From: Allobosea sp. Leaf344
Lineage (GTDB): Bacteria > Pseudomonadota > Alphaproteobacteria > Rhizobiales > Beijerinckiaceae
DNA: 64,000 nucleotides
NCBI RefSeq assembly: GCF_001426225.1
Contig: NZ_LMRT01000014.1
Span: 767,869 to 831,868, forward strand
Direction of reading: 5' to 3'
In this document: positions 50,001 to 58,688 of the stretch, piece after piece
Layout of the letters: each line of letters starts with the position of its first letter
How positions within the stretch are numbered: position 1 is the first letter of the stretch
The notes under the pieces: model-generated
Seen by the model: the letters and a program-made list of their open reading frames with translations, nothing else
Told to the model about the DNA's origin: nothing
Database searches by the model: none
Translations under genes and position numbers: made by a program

Positions 50001-53000
50001 TGGTCGGGTCGAACTCGCCATAGCGCGCTTCGGTCAGGCGGATGAACGGCACGTCGGCCGAGCCGCGCGTCGGATCGCCCTCGTTGTTGCCGAAGCCGCT
50101 GAGCTCGCGCACGCCGAGCACGGCCTCGAATTCGCCGTCGCCCGTGGGTCCGCCGGCGACGATCGCCTTCAACCCGGCGAGGTCGCTGGCGGTGAGGGTG
50201 AAGCTCGAGGGCTGCGACACCTTCAGCTCCGGCATCGCGCCGAGGAAGGTCACGGAATGGCTGCCATTGGAGAGGGTGGTGGTGCCGTTGCCGTTCTGGG
50301 TCGGCGTATAGCTCGCGGGGTCGGAGCCGAAGGGCAGCTCGATCCGGTCCTGCGCCCGCAGCGTCCCGACGATCGTGTCGTTGCCGCCATTGCTGCGGAA
50401 GACGATGCGATGCGCCGAGTCGAGGCCGTTGATGTCGACGATGTCGTTCCCGGCGGTGCCGTTGATCGTGATCGTGTTGAGATCGAGATCGGTGGCGGTG
50501 AAGTTGCCGATCACCTCGATCTGGTCGCCATTGCTCGTGCCGCCATTGATGCCGCCAGGGCTGGAGACATTGGAGGTGTTGACGATGATCTCGTCGATAT
50601 TGTTGAGCTCGGCGATGACGGCCGTGGTGGTCACGTTGTTGACCGTGACGGAACGCGTCACGACGATTTGGGTCGTGGCATCGAAACTGGCGCCGAGCGA
50701 GGCCGCCAGGCCGGCGTTCTGCCCATTGGTCATGGCGTAGATGCGGAAGGTCTCGGTTTCGCCATTGCCGGAGATCGTCATCGTGTCGATGTCGCCGCCG
50801 CCATCGACGAGGTCGCGTCCGTCGCCGGCCGACCAGAAGATGTTGTCGGAGCCGGTGCCGCCATTGATCGTGTCGTTGCCTTCGCCACCGACGAGGATGT
50901 CGTTGCCCGTACCGCCATTCAGCGAGTCGGCTCCCGCCAGGCCGAACACCGCCTGGTTGTTGGCCGTGCCGGCGGCGCCGTTGAGTGTGGCGTCGGCCTG
51001 GGTGGTGCCGGTGACGACGGCGTAGTTCGCCCCGCCGAAGCGCAAGGTCTCGACACCGTTCACCGTGTCCACACCTTGATTGCCGACGATGTCGCCGACG
51101 ACGATGTTGCCGCCGACGGAAGCGATGGCGAAATTGCCGGGCCCCCCGGCGAAGACCGCGGTATCGTTGCCGCCGCCGCCGGACAGCGTGTCGTTACCGG
51201 CGCCGCCGGTCAGGATGTCGTTGCCGCCATTGCCGTTGAGGATGTCGTCTCCGCCATTGCCGTTCAGCGTGTCGTTGCCTCCTAAAAATCCAAAGGCAGG
51301 GCTGACGCCATCGGCGACGTCATTGCCGGAGGTCCCATTGAAGGTGTTGTTGACGGCAGGGAATCCGTCCCAATCCACACCCACCGGACCTGTCGGCGCG
51401 GAAATGACGCTTTCAGGATTGCCGCGTCCATCGGTGAAGCTGACGACGACGCGCAGCTGCAGGCCGGCCTGAGGACCGAAGGCCGTCAGCAGAAGATTGG
51501 TCGGCGCGAAGCTCGCAGAGGTGCCGCCGAGCTGCGTCGGGACATTGGTCCAGGTGGTGCCGTTCGGCGAGGTCTGCCACTGATAGGTGAAATCGCCGGC
51601 GATACCGCCGTTCAAATCCTGGATGCTGCTGGTGTCGACGGTCAGGACCTGCCCCTCGGTCGGGGTCTGGTCGCTGATCACGGGCACGCCGGTCGCCGGC
51701 ACGTTGAAGAGCTCGGCGAGGTTGAAATCGACCGTGCCGTTCGCGCCGTCCCAGAAGCGCAGCTTCTCGATGTTCCAGAGCTTGTCCTGGCCGTCCGAGA
51801 AGACGCCGACCGGGGTGTTGTCCGGGTCGAAGCCGTTATGGGTGACCATGTAGGAGCCGTCGACCCCGCGGGTGAAGCTGTAATTGTCGACGACGTCGTT
51901 GAACACGGCGAGGTCGGTATCGCCCACCCCGTCATCCTCGACGATCTCGCGGATGATGTTCAGCTGCTGGGGCACGATGACACGGTCGATCATCAGCTCG
52001 AACAGCGACTTGCCGCGCCAGGCTTCCGGCACCGAAGCGTCGGAGGCGAAGACGTGCCGCAGGCTGTCGATCGTGGCGATCTCCTGGGTCTGGCCCTCCT
52101 CGCGGATGCTGATCCGGACGTTCAGCCAGGCGTCGCCGTCGATGACGTCGTCACCGCCGCGCCCCTGGATGATGTCGCTGCCGCCGCCGCCGAGCAGGAT
52201 GTTGCCGCGGTCGAAGGCGATGATCGCCTCGCGCTGCTGCGCGGTCAGCGCCGGAGCGACCGGAGCCGCCCAATCGCCGAGCACGGCGCGCAGCCCGGAG
52301 ATCCGGTCGACGCCGGCCTGGGTCAGCTCATGATTGACCATAGTGCCTTCGGCACCCGCCAGGACAGGACCGCCGGTCCCGCCATCGGCGTCGCCGCCGC
52401 GGTCGTCGCCCCAGAGCTTGTCGTCGCGCTCCCAGCCCGACAGCGCCTCCACCGCATCGAAACGGTCGCGCAAGATGTCGGCCGCGTCGGTGGTGAAGAT
52501 CGGCTTGGTCAGGTCGGAATCGGCATTCTCGGTATTGCCCTTGTGGATCGCCCAGTCGAAGCCGAACATGCCTTCGCTGCGCATTACGCTCGGGCCCTGG
52601 ACCATGATGTCGTCGCCGGATTCGGCGTCGAAATCATGCTCTTCCGAGCCGGCGAACATCACGTCATGGCCGATGATCGTCGAGTTGAAGAACAGCTCGG
52701 AATTGTCGCCGGCCGTGGTGTCGAAGCCGCCGCCGCCCTCCAGCCAGTCGTCGCCCTCCCCGCCGATCAGCATGTCGACGCCGTCGCCGCCGGCCACGAA
52801 GTCATTGCCCTCGCCGGCGAACACCTCGGTATCGTCGACGCCGACGAAGACCACGTCGTTGCCGGTGCCGCCCATCAGGATGTCGAGGCCGTTGGAATTG
52901 GCGATGACGTCGTTGCCGGCGTCGCCCTTCAGGAAGTCGCCGCTGTCGCCGCTGTCGGTGATGATGTCGTCGCCGGCACCGCCATTGACCAGGTCGACGC

Positions 53001-56000
53001 CCGCGCCGGATTCGATGCGGTCATTGCCCGCATCGCCCCAAATGCCGTCATCGCCGAAATCGGTGATGATGGTGTCGTTGCCGGACGTGCCGCCGACGAC
53101 GACGTGCTCGCCCCCGAAGACGCGGAGATAATTGGCATCCGCTCCGGGCGTACCGGGATCGTTACGGATGACCTTGCCGAGGCCGAGTGCCTCCAGAACC
53201 GGATCGTTGCCGAGCGGATCCACCCCCGCCGCGTTACCGTTGTAATCGGCCTGGTTCGCCGCATTGACCTCGAGCACATAATCATAGGCGGCGAAGGAAT
53301 CGACGCCGATATGGCGCGTCACCACGTCGTCATCGGTGCCGCGGATACCGTCTGCGCCGGGCTGGGAGATGTCGGTATTCGCCATGATCATCTTGGCGAA
53401 GGAGTTCTGCTCCAGTTCGGTCAGGAAGTTCTGACCCTGGGTGCGGGTCAGGTAATAGAAGCGGTCGCCATCCTGCAGCGCTTCCATCTGCGCTTCGAAC
53501 ACGGCGTTGAAGGTGGAGCCGAGGAAGCCGCCGAAGGGCATCTTCTTCTCGGCCAGCCCGCCGATCCAGAGATCGATCAGGTTGAGCCCGGTCTCCGCCG
53601 TCGCCCAGCCTCCGGTGGAATTCAGGAAGGCGAGGCGATCAGCGGGGCTGTCTTCGGTCTCGAAGACCAGAGCAAAGGCCGCTTCGCGCTTGCCCGCCAC
53701 CGTGGTCTCGCTGGTGATCGAGGCATGGGTGCCGTAGGCGGCGATGAAATTCACCACCGACATCGGGTTCTTCAGATTGGCGGCGAATTCGACCCAGCTC
53801 GTATAGGGCGTGAGGAAGCTCGAGCCGGACGCGGCGAAGAGCTGCTGGCGCGCCTCGTTGAGCGTCGGCATGCCGGTGTCGCGGCCGCGGGCGATATTGA
53901 TCGCCGCGAGGTCGAGCGGCAGTCCGAGCAGGGTGTTGCGCAGCGCGCCGGTGACGAATTCGTCGATCTCGTTGCCGCGCTCGATCGTCATGCCGCGCAC
54001 GATGGCGCCCGCCGCCTGCTCGGCGCTGATGGTACCGCCGAGCTGGTTCTGGTTGAAGGCCAGCGGGTTGAGGAAGGAGGCGATCAGCCCCTTGTCATCC
54101 GTGCCGGAGATCTGCCCGTTCGTGTCGATGAAGATGCGCGGCATCGTGTCGGTCAGCATGGAATGCCCGAACCGATACACGACATTGGCGAATTCGGCGA
54201 AGATCGCCGGGTTGATGTCGGTCACCGAATTGAAGACGAAGGGGTCGATCGCCGGCTGGATCTTGCGGCCGAACTCCTCGAAGACGAGGTGCTGGTACTG
54301 CATCTCCGTGGCGAAGCGGCCCGACTGGAAGAGGCGCTCGCCGTCCCAGGCATTGCCATTGAAGAGATTGCTGGCCGCGAGGTAGGCCCCCTTATTGGAA
54401 GCGGCGTCGTACCCGGCGTTGAAGGCGGCCAGTGTCGCGGCGTCGATATTGGCAGTCAGCCATTCATTGACGAAGGTGAGGTCGCCGCTGCGCAGGATGG
54501 TCAGCTTGTGAGAGTCGACCTGGCGGTTGTGCTCGGAATGGAAGACGTGGTGCACCGCAGTGAGGCCGATATTCTCGTTGCCGCGGCCGTCGCCGGTGAT
54601 GAAATGCTTGTCGAGCAGCTCGTTGTCATAGGCGGTGGGGGTGCCACGGGCATCGACGCCGCCGGAATAGCCGACGACGGTGTCGCTATCCGCCTGCAGG
54701 ACCCCGCCGACCGCCACCGGCGCTGCGTTATGCGCGATATCGTCGAGGAAGGCGTTGGCGGTGCGGGCCGCGCCGACCAGCCAGGAATTGACCGGGAGGC
54801 CTCCATTGGTCGTCTTCGAGACGACGCTGTCATCGGCCGTGTTGGGGATCCCGTCGGGGCCGATATCGGTGATGACCTGGGCGAAGCCGTTCGCATCGGG
54901 GATGAAATTGCCATAGGCGTCGGTGCGCAGCAGCGGCACGCTATTCACGTCGAGATCGGTCAGCTCGATGCCCAGCATCAGGGCCTGGGCCTTGATGTCG
55001 GCCCAGGTCGGCAGCCCGTTCTTCTGGCCGTTCACGGTGCCGTCGAGCAGCTTGCCGGTCGCGACCGGCTTGCCGTCGACGAGCGTGTACTCGCGCAGGA
55101 AGACCTGGTGCGAGGCATGGGAGGTATAGGTCTGGTTCTGGTCGACCCAGGGGGTGGTGACGTTGCGCTGGGTCTCCTGGCCATCCTCGTTGGTGAAGGT
55201 TGTCGAGCGCGTCACCACCATGAAGTTGGTGGGGCTGCCTGGCCGGTACAGCGGATCGTCGGGCTGCAGCGGAATATAGATCTTGCCGGCGTCGCCCTTC
55301 GAGATCAGGTCGAGGCCGTGATCGAAGAACTGGCCGAAGAAGGTCATCCACGAATTGAACGGGGCCGAAAGCCCTTCATCCGGCGCGACATTGGGGATGA
55401 TGAGCGATCCGGTCTGGTCAAATTCGAGGCCCAGTTCCGCAGCCTTCGCCTTGAAGGCGGCCAGCGGATTGGCCGCGACGGCCGTTGCCTCCTCGAGCGC
55501 CGCCTCGGCGTCGGAGAGCGCGGCGGCTCGTGTCTGGATGGTATCGATGGCGTCGGTGAGCTGGTCCTGATCGGGAGCGCTGGCGAGCAGGCTCGTATAG
55601 GCCGCGATCGCATCTGCCAGGTCTGAATTGGCGCCGGCGACCACATCTTGCGCCGCCACCAGCGCCTCATCGGCGTCGTCCTGCGTGACACGCGCCGCCA
55701 TCAGCGCGGCGATGTCGGACATCGGATCTTCTGAGCCGGCAAAGGTGAGCGCTGCGACCAGCGCCGCGGGATTGTTGATGCTCATGTCGACGATCAGGTT
55801 CGAAATCGTCCGGGGATCGGCATCGACGACCGAGCCCGTGGTCAGCATCGGGCCCGCCGGGGTTCCCGGGGTGTAATTGCCCTGGCTCGCGGTCACGCCG
55901 CCGCCGAAGCCGATGACATCATTGTCGGTCTCGTTGAGATAGCCGAAATCATCGAAGAGCCGCGGCATCGGCTGGCCGGCTGCGCCCCATGTCTCCTGGC

Positions 56001-56277
56001 CCGGCACCAGATTATTGTAGGTGCCGTCGACGGTGCGCAGCCCGAACGGCGTCTGCGCATCCGGCACGGCGCGCGGCTGCAGCGGGTTCAGCGGCTCGAA
56101 GGTGCCCGCCGCGTAGTAGCGCTGGTTGTTTGCGTCGACCGCATTCGGATCCGTGATGACCTCGCCCTGCGCGTCGAGCAGGATCTTGGTCAGCGGGATG
56201 CCATTGGCGTTGGCTTCCGCGATCTTGATCTGCTTGAGGACGAATTCGAGATCGGCTTGGTTGAGAGTGAAGGCCAT
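47059..56277 (-). CDS. Giant RTX protein with two animal-type heme-peroxidase domains
   Basis: A 3072-residue secreted protein. The ATG at 56277 has an AAGGAA ribosome site. Peroxidase domain 1 (about 280-1030) has FGQFFDHGLD (Asp 319, distal His 320), GDGRGNEN (Arg 565, Glu 568) and YRFGHS (proximal His 705). Domain 2 (about 2090-2680) has FGQYFDHGLD (His 2141), GDGRANEN (Arg 2322, Glu 2325) and YRFGHS (His 2419). Asp, Glu and both His match the heme-linking and catalytic residues of myeloperoxidase-type enzymes, so both copies look active. RTX blocks lie at about 1060-1190, 1640-1715, 1760-1840 and 2772-2900, and an Asp/Glu-rich linker at about 2698-2770. No N-terminal signal, as for type I substrates; the C-terminal end (HALTGANFSL) fits a secretion signal. 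Confidence 0.93.
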   Translation of the reverse strand: MAFTLNQADLEFVLKQIKIAEANANGIPLTKILLDAQGEVITDPNAVDANNQRYYAAGTFEPLNPLQPRAVPDAQTPFGLRTVDGTYNNLVPGQETWGAAGQPMPRLFDDFGYLNETDNDVIGFGGGVTASQGNYTPGTPAGPMLTTGSVVDADPRTISNLIVDMSINNPAALVAALTFAGSEDPMSDIAALMAARVTQDDADEALVAAQDVVAGANSDLADAIAAYTSLLASAPDQDQLTDAIDTIQTRAAALSDAEAALEEATAVAANPLAAFKAKAAELGLEFDQTGSLIIPNVAPDEGLSAPFNSWMTFFGQFFDHGLDLISKGDAGKIYIPLQPDDPLYRPGSPTNFMVVTRSTTFTNEDGQETQRNVTTPWVDQNQTYTSHASHQVFLREYTLVDGKPVATGKLLDGTVNGQKNGLPTWADIKAQALMLGIELTDLDVNSVPLLRTDAYGNFIPDANGFAQVITDIGPDGIPNTADDSVVSKTTNGGLPVNSWLVGAARTANAFLDDIAHNAAPVAVGGVLQADSDTVVGYSGGVDARGTPTAYDNELLDKHFITGDGRGNENIGLTAVHHVFHSEHNRQVDSHKLTILRSGDLTFVNEWLTANIDAATLAAFNAGYDAASNKGAYLAASNLFNGNAWDGERLFQSGRFATEMQYQHLVFEEFGRKIQPAIDPFVFNSVTDINPAIFAEFANVVYRFGHSMLTDTMPRIFIDTNGQISGTDDKGLIASFLNPLAFNQNQLGGTISAEQAAGAIVRGMTIERGNEIDEFVTGALRNTLLGLPLDLAAINIARGRDTGMPTLNEARQQLFAASGSSFLTPYTSWVEFAANLKNPMSVVNFIAAYGTHASITSETTVAGKREAAFALVFETEDSPADRLAFLNSTGGWATAETGLNLIDLWIGGLAEKKMPFGGFLGSTFNAVFEAQMEALQDGDRFYYLTRTQGQNFLTELEQNSFAKMIMANTDISQPGADGIRGTDDDVVTRHIGVDSFAAYDYVLEVNAANQADYNGNAAGVDPLGNDPVLEALGLGKVIRNDPGTPGADANYLRVFGGEHVVVGGTSGNDTIITDFGDDGIWGDAGNDRIESGAGVDLVNGGAGDDIITDSGDSGDFLKGDAGNDVIANSNGLDILMGGTGNDVVFVGVDDTEVFAGEGNDFVAGGDGVDMLIGGEGDDWLEGGGGFDTTAGDNSELFFNSTIIGHDVMFAGSEEHDFDAESGDDIMVQGPSVMRSEGMFGFDWAIHKGNTENADSDLTKPIFTTDAADILRDRFDAVEALSGWERDDKLWGDDRGGDADGGTGGPVLAGAEGTMVNHELTQAGVDRISGLRAVLGDWAAPVAPALTAQQREAIIAFDRGNILLGGGGSDIIQGRGGDDVIDGDAWLNVRISIREEGQTQEIATIDSLRHVFASDASVPEAWRGKSLFELMIDRVIVPQQLNIIREIVEDDGVGDTDLAVFNDVVDNYSFTRGVDGSYMVTHNGFDPDNTPVGVFSDGQDKLWNIEKLRFWDGANGTVDFNLAELFNVPATGVPVISDQTPTEGQVLTVDTSSIQDLNGGIAGDFTYQWQTSPNGTTWTNVPTQLGGTSASFAPTNLLLTAFGPQAGLQLRVVVSFTDGRGNPESVISAPTGPVGVDWDGFPAVNNTFNGTSGNDVADGVSPAFGFLGGNDTLNGNGGDDILNGNGGNDILTGGAGNDTLSGGGGNDTAVFAGGPGNFAIASVGGNIVVGDIVGNQGVDTVNGVETLRFGGANYAVVTGTTQADATLNGAAGTANNQAVFGLAGADSLNGGTGNDILVGGEGNDTINGGTGSDNIFWSAGDGRDLVDGGGDIDTMTISGNGETETFRIYAMTNGQNAGLAASLGASFDATTQIVVTRSVTVNNVTTTAVIAELNNIDEIIVNTSNVSSPGGINGGTSNGDQIEVIGNFTATDLDLNTITINGTAGNDIVDINGLDSAHRIVFRSNGGNDTIVGTLRAQDRIELPFGSDPASYTPTQNGNGTTTLSNGSHSVTFLGAMPELKVSQPSSFTLTASDLAGLKAIVAGGPTGDGEFEAVLGVRELSGFGNNEGDPTRGSADVPFIRLTEARYGEFDPTIGNNKINPIFDGLDARAISNILGSQEADLPKAANESNIFFMAFGQYFDHGLDFLPKSAANGIIEIGGPGSGRAPGTDNPADLTRGAVHEIDENGVPQHLNLTSPYVDQNQAYGSNGLVGQFLRETDGQGGVGARLLSGAPDPSSPGFNLLPTLRELIEHHWANDTSFTGLPGGPTTFRTYFAGLVNESGVINQAMVPGLASNFMGSGHALLLDANPYINLLDHFVAGDGRANENISLTAIHTVWARNHNFHVENLLNAGFEGTPEEVFQAAKVINEAEYARVVFTEFADKLLGGIQGNGSHGFEAYNPDATAGISHEFAAAVYRFGHSLISDTLTVIGPDGQPRQVALYDAFLNPTNADAAFTLPVAQLNQFGYFPQPGFAQVGVSGVVAGTIGQQAEEADFNIVNAVRSDLVRINADLFAFNVARGRDVGLGTLNQVRADLRDSTDPYIREALSYAGNLDPYASWEDFQQRNGLSDAIIAQFKQAYPDLVLAPEEIAAFQAVNPDIELVNGNTVKGIDRVDLWVGGLAEKHIMDGMVGQTFWIVLHEQFDRLQEADRFYYIDRLDNFDLYENIIDGQSFADIIARNTGLTGLPERVFEISDEDDGTGVGTGEDEDDEDDDGVGTGGGDDEDDDDTTGETGGDDEDDEDEDEDDEDCGCDEDGDGEGTGTPVPPPAGGTGALRTGTLLADVLVGTAAADNLVALAGDDVLVGEGGDDALSAGEGQDFADAGDGRDVIFAGAGDDQVFAGGGNDMVYGEAGADRLFGGAGNDLIDAGSGDDTVVAGAGDDLILGAKSDGDDSYFGDEMDGGTGVDTLDLSAITANLTVDLGNGLGGRGSAMSSQSGTDTLWSIENVATGSGNDTITASAAVNVMEGGAGTDTFRFLSKEAADGDTILDFEPGDKLDLGGIDANAGVAGNQSFTLLASGQAFSTAAQLSVTYETRADGDYTVVSGNVDATPDAEFQINLKGSHALTGANFSL

Positions 56278-56507
56278 CACGCTATTCCTTCCACGAAGCA
56301 CAAGTATTGGCGTTCCACGAAACGCATGTTTCGCAGATCAAGACGGATGCGGGTTCAGGAGGCAGGCCATTCTTCTGGCCATCGCCCCAGCTTTGTTCTA
56401 TTCAGACGGATGGCAAATCGCTCAACGTCGCCGTTAACGCAGAATTTACGGACCGCCTTGATGATCATGATGCGCGATCCCGCATTTTGCCGACAGGTTT
56501 GAAAGTC
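56278..56507. promoter_or_regulatory. Divergent region between the peroxidase operon and kinase gene
   Basis: 230 bases. TTCCACGAA occurs twice (56289-56297 and 56313-56321), 24 bases apart, and the second copy runs into the perfect dyad CGAAAC-GCAT-GTTTCG (56318-56333). The first copy overlaps the peroxidase ribosome site, so only the second and the dyad are good operator candidates. They would suit the adjacent response regulator, but this is inference. Confidence 0.45.
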
Positions 56508-57992
56508 GTGCAAAAATCAGAACCAAAAGACGGCGACGGACGGCCATCATCCGTCGGTAAGCGCTACAGACCTTTGTCCGGGTCACGCCCCAACTTTCGG
56601 TGGTTTCGCTGGCGTCACCTGACGTTGGAGCGCCAGTTTTTCATTATGGCTGCCGTTGCGGTCTGCCTGTCGATGGCGCTGCTCGGCTTCTGGGTCGAGC
56701 GGCGGATCCGGGCGAGCTGGGTGCAGAGCATGGCGGAGGCCGCCGCCGTCTATCTCGAGAGTTTCCTCTCGCCCCATATCCAGGACGTCGACCTCTCCGC
56801 CCCCCTGCCGCCGGACTCCGCCCAGGCGATCGGCGATCTTCTGGCGCATCGCAATCTGAGCCGGCGCGTCGCCGCGATCCGGATCTGGAACCTCGAAGGC
56901 AAGCTGCTCTACAGCACCCCCGGCACCGCCCTGCACGGCACGCTGAAGCAGGATTACCTGAACCGGGTCCGCAACCGCGAGACCCTGATCGAGATGGACG
57001 ATGACGGGCATGACGGCCATGTCGACCATGCCGCCGCCCATCCGGACGACAGCCGCCTGATCGAGATCTACGCGCCGATCTTCGAGAAGAACACGCGCAA
57101 TGTCATCGCCGTCGGCGAATTCTACGAGTTCAGCAGTTTTCTGCACGCCGAGGTCGACCGCGCGAAATATTCGACCTGGCTGATCGTGGCCATCGTCGCC
57201 TCGCTGCTGATGGTGATGATCTATTTCACCATGCGCCGGGCGAGCCGCGTGGTCACCGAGCAGCGCAGCCTGCTGGAGCGCAATATCGAGCGCGCCTCGT
57301 CCATGGCGCGCCGCGACAACACCCGGCGCCGCGCGGTGGAGCGGGCCAGGCTGGACGCCTCGCTGCTCAACGAGACCTATTTGGCGAGCGTCGGCGCCGA
57401 TCTCCATGACGGGCCGATCCAGCTGCTCAGCCTGCTGATGCTGAAGATGCCGCAGCGCGACGAGCCGGTCTGGCGGTCGCCGGGCGCCGCGGCGGACCCC
57501 TCCTTCCGGGACGAGCTGGAGAAGCTGATCCAGCTCGCCCTCGCCGATCTGCGCAACCTCTCGGCCGGGCTCGTCCTGCCCGAGACCCAGCATCTCTCGC
57601 TGACCGAGACGCTCGACCTCGCCATCCGCCGCCATGAGGAGAACACCGGGACCAGGGTGCGCCGCTCGATCGGCCCCATGCCCTCCGAAGCCTCGGACGC
57701 GGTGCGCATCTGCCTCTATCGCGTGGTGCAGGAGGCGCTGACCAACGCCTATAAGCATGCCGGCGGCGTCGGCCAGACGGTCACGGCCCGGCACGAGAAC
57801 GGCAGCATCGATCTGGCGATCAGCAATGCGGCGGGCCGGCAGATCAGCCGGCCGCAGGCGCCGGCCCATCAGCAGAAGCTCGGGCTGAAAGCTTTGGAGA
57901 GCCGGGTCGGAGCCCTGGGCGGCACCGTCTCGATCCGAACCCTGGAGGATGGCGGCACCCGCGTCGAGGTGACGATCCCGCTCGCGGAGTAG
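56508..57992 (+). CDS. NarX-like sensor histidine kinase
   Basis: A 494-residue membrane kinase. I place the start at GTG 56508; the open frame runs upstream without a good ribosome site, and an ATG at 56647 falls within the first helix. Helices are at about 45-63 and 222-243. The periplasmic loop between them holds an unusual Asp/His-rich stretch (about 161-182, DDDGHDGHVDHAAAH). Then comes a HisKA_3-type dimerisation helix with LHDGPIQ (phospho-accepting His 300) and an ATPase domain (VVQEALTNAYKHAGG, LGLKALESRVGALGG). It diverges from the peroxidase operon and converges with the response regulator, its likely partner. Confidence 0.85.
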   Translation: MQKSEPKDGDGRPSSVGKRYRPLSGSRPNFRWFRWRHLTLERQFFIMAAVAVCLSMALLGFWVERRIRASWVQSMAEAAAVYLESFLSPHIQDVDLSAPLPPDSAQAIGDLLAHRNLSRRVAAIRIWNLEGKLLYSTPGTALHGTLKQDYLNRVRNRETLIEMDDDGHDGHVDHAAAHPDDSRLIEIYAPIFEKNTRNVIAVGEFYEFSSFLHAEVDRAKYSTWLIVAIVASLLMVMIYFTMRRASRVVTEQRSLLERNIERASSMARRDNTRRRAVERARLDASLLNETYLASVGADLHDGPIQLLSLLMLKMPQRDEPVWRSPGAAADPSFRDELEKLIQLALADLRNLSAGLVLPETQHLSLTETLDLAIRRHEENTGTRVRRSIGPMPSEASDAVRICLYRVVQEALTNAYKHAGGVGQTVTARHENGSIDLAISNAAGRQISRPQAPAHQQKLGLKALESRVGALGGTVSIRTLEDGGTRVEVTIPLAE

Positions 57993-58025
57993 CGCGGCCG
58001 CCGGCGGGGCCGGCGGCGGTCCGGC

Positions 58026-58688
58026 TCAGTTCGGCCAGTCGGGCCCGGTGCGGGCGCTGATCTTCTGCGCCGCGATCACGACTTCCAGCCGGTTGCGCAC
58101 GTTCAGCTTCTGCATGAGGTTCGTCATGTAGCTCTTCACGGTCTTTTCGCTCAGCGACAGCGTCCGGGCGATTTCCCGGTTCTGCTTGCCGCAGAGCAGA
58201 AGACGCACGATCTGGTCTTCGCGGGCACTGAGGCGGATCTTCTCCGCCGCGCGCTTCTCCAGCGCCTTGCTCTGCAGGGCGCCGATCACCTTCGCCGCGA
58301 AAACCGGCGTGATATGCACTTCGCCGCGCAGCGCCGCCGCGATCGCGTCGAACAGCTCCTCCGAGGCGCTGCCCTTCAGCACATAGGCGCTGGCGCCGGC
58401 ATTCAGCGCCTTGACCGCATGTTCGGCGCTGGTCGAGGCGGTGAAAACCACGATCTTCATCTCCGGCGAGGCGGCCAGCGCGCGCGACGTCGAGACGAAA
58501 ATGTCGCCGGGCATGTTCAAATCGACGACTAGTACATCCGGCCTATGCCGTTCGGCTATGTCATAGACATCCTCAGCAACTTTGCCGGTCGCGACCAGCC
58601 GAAAGCCACCACGACGGTTGAGGATGGACGCAATGCCTTCCGCCATCAGTGGATGATCGTCGACGATAGCGATCGCACAGTCGTCCAT
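58026..58688 (-). CDS. LuxR/NarL-type response regulator
   Basis: A 220-residue two-component regulator. The receiver domain has the acidic pair Asp 10-Asp 11, phospho-accepting Asp 56 (VLVVDLNMPGD), Thr in VFTAST and Lys in YVLKGSAS. The C-terminal LuxR helix-turn-helix (about 150-210) reads IRLSAREDQIVRLLLCGKQN, with LSEKTVKSYMTNLMQKL. It ends 33 bases from the kinase stop on the opposite strand. Kinase and regulator thus have separate promoters, unlike most pairs. Probable targets are the peroxidase operon and its own promoter, where inverted repeats occur. Confidence 0.93.
   Translation of the reverse strand: MDDCAIAIVDDHPLMAEGIASILNRRGGFRLVATGKVAEDVYDIAERHRPDVLVVDLNMPGDIFVSTSRALAASPEMKIVVFTASTSAEHAVKALNAGASAYVLKGSASEELFDAIAAALRGEVHITPVFAAKVIGALQSKALEKRAAEKIRLSAREDQIVRLLLCGKQNREIARTLSLSEKTVKSYMTNLMQKLNVRNRLEVVIAAQKISARTGPDWPN

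Noticed and set aside
47089..55626. Two very long open frames on the plus strand (47089-51285 and 51838-55626)
   Set aside because: They lie antisense to the giant peroxidase gene, have Arg/Asp/Val-rich low-complexity composition and no domain, and arise from GC-rich codon use in the RTX and peroxidase coding strand.
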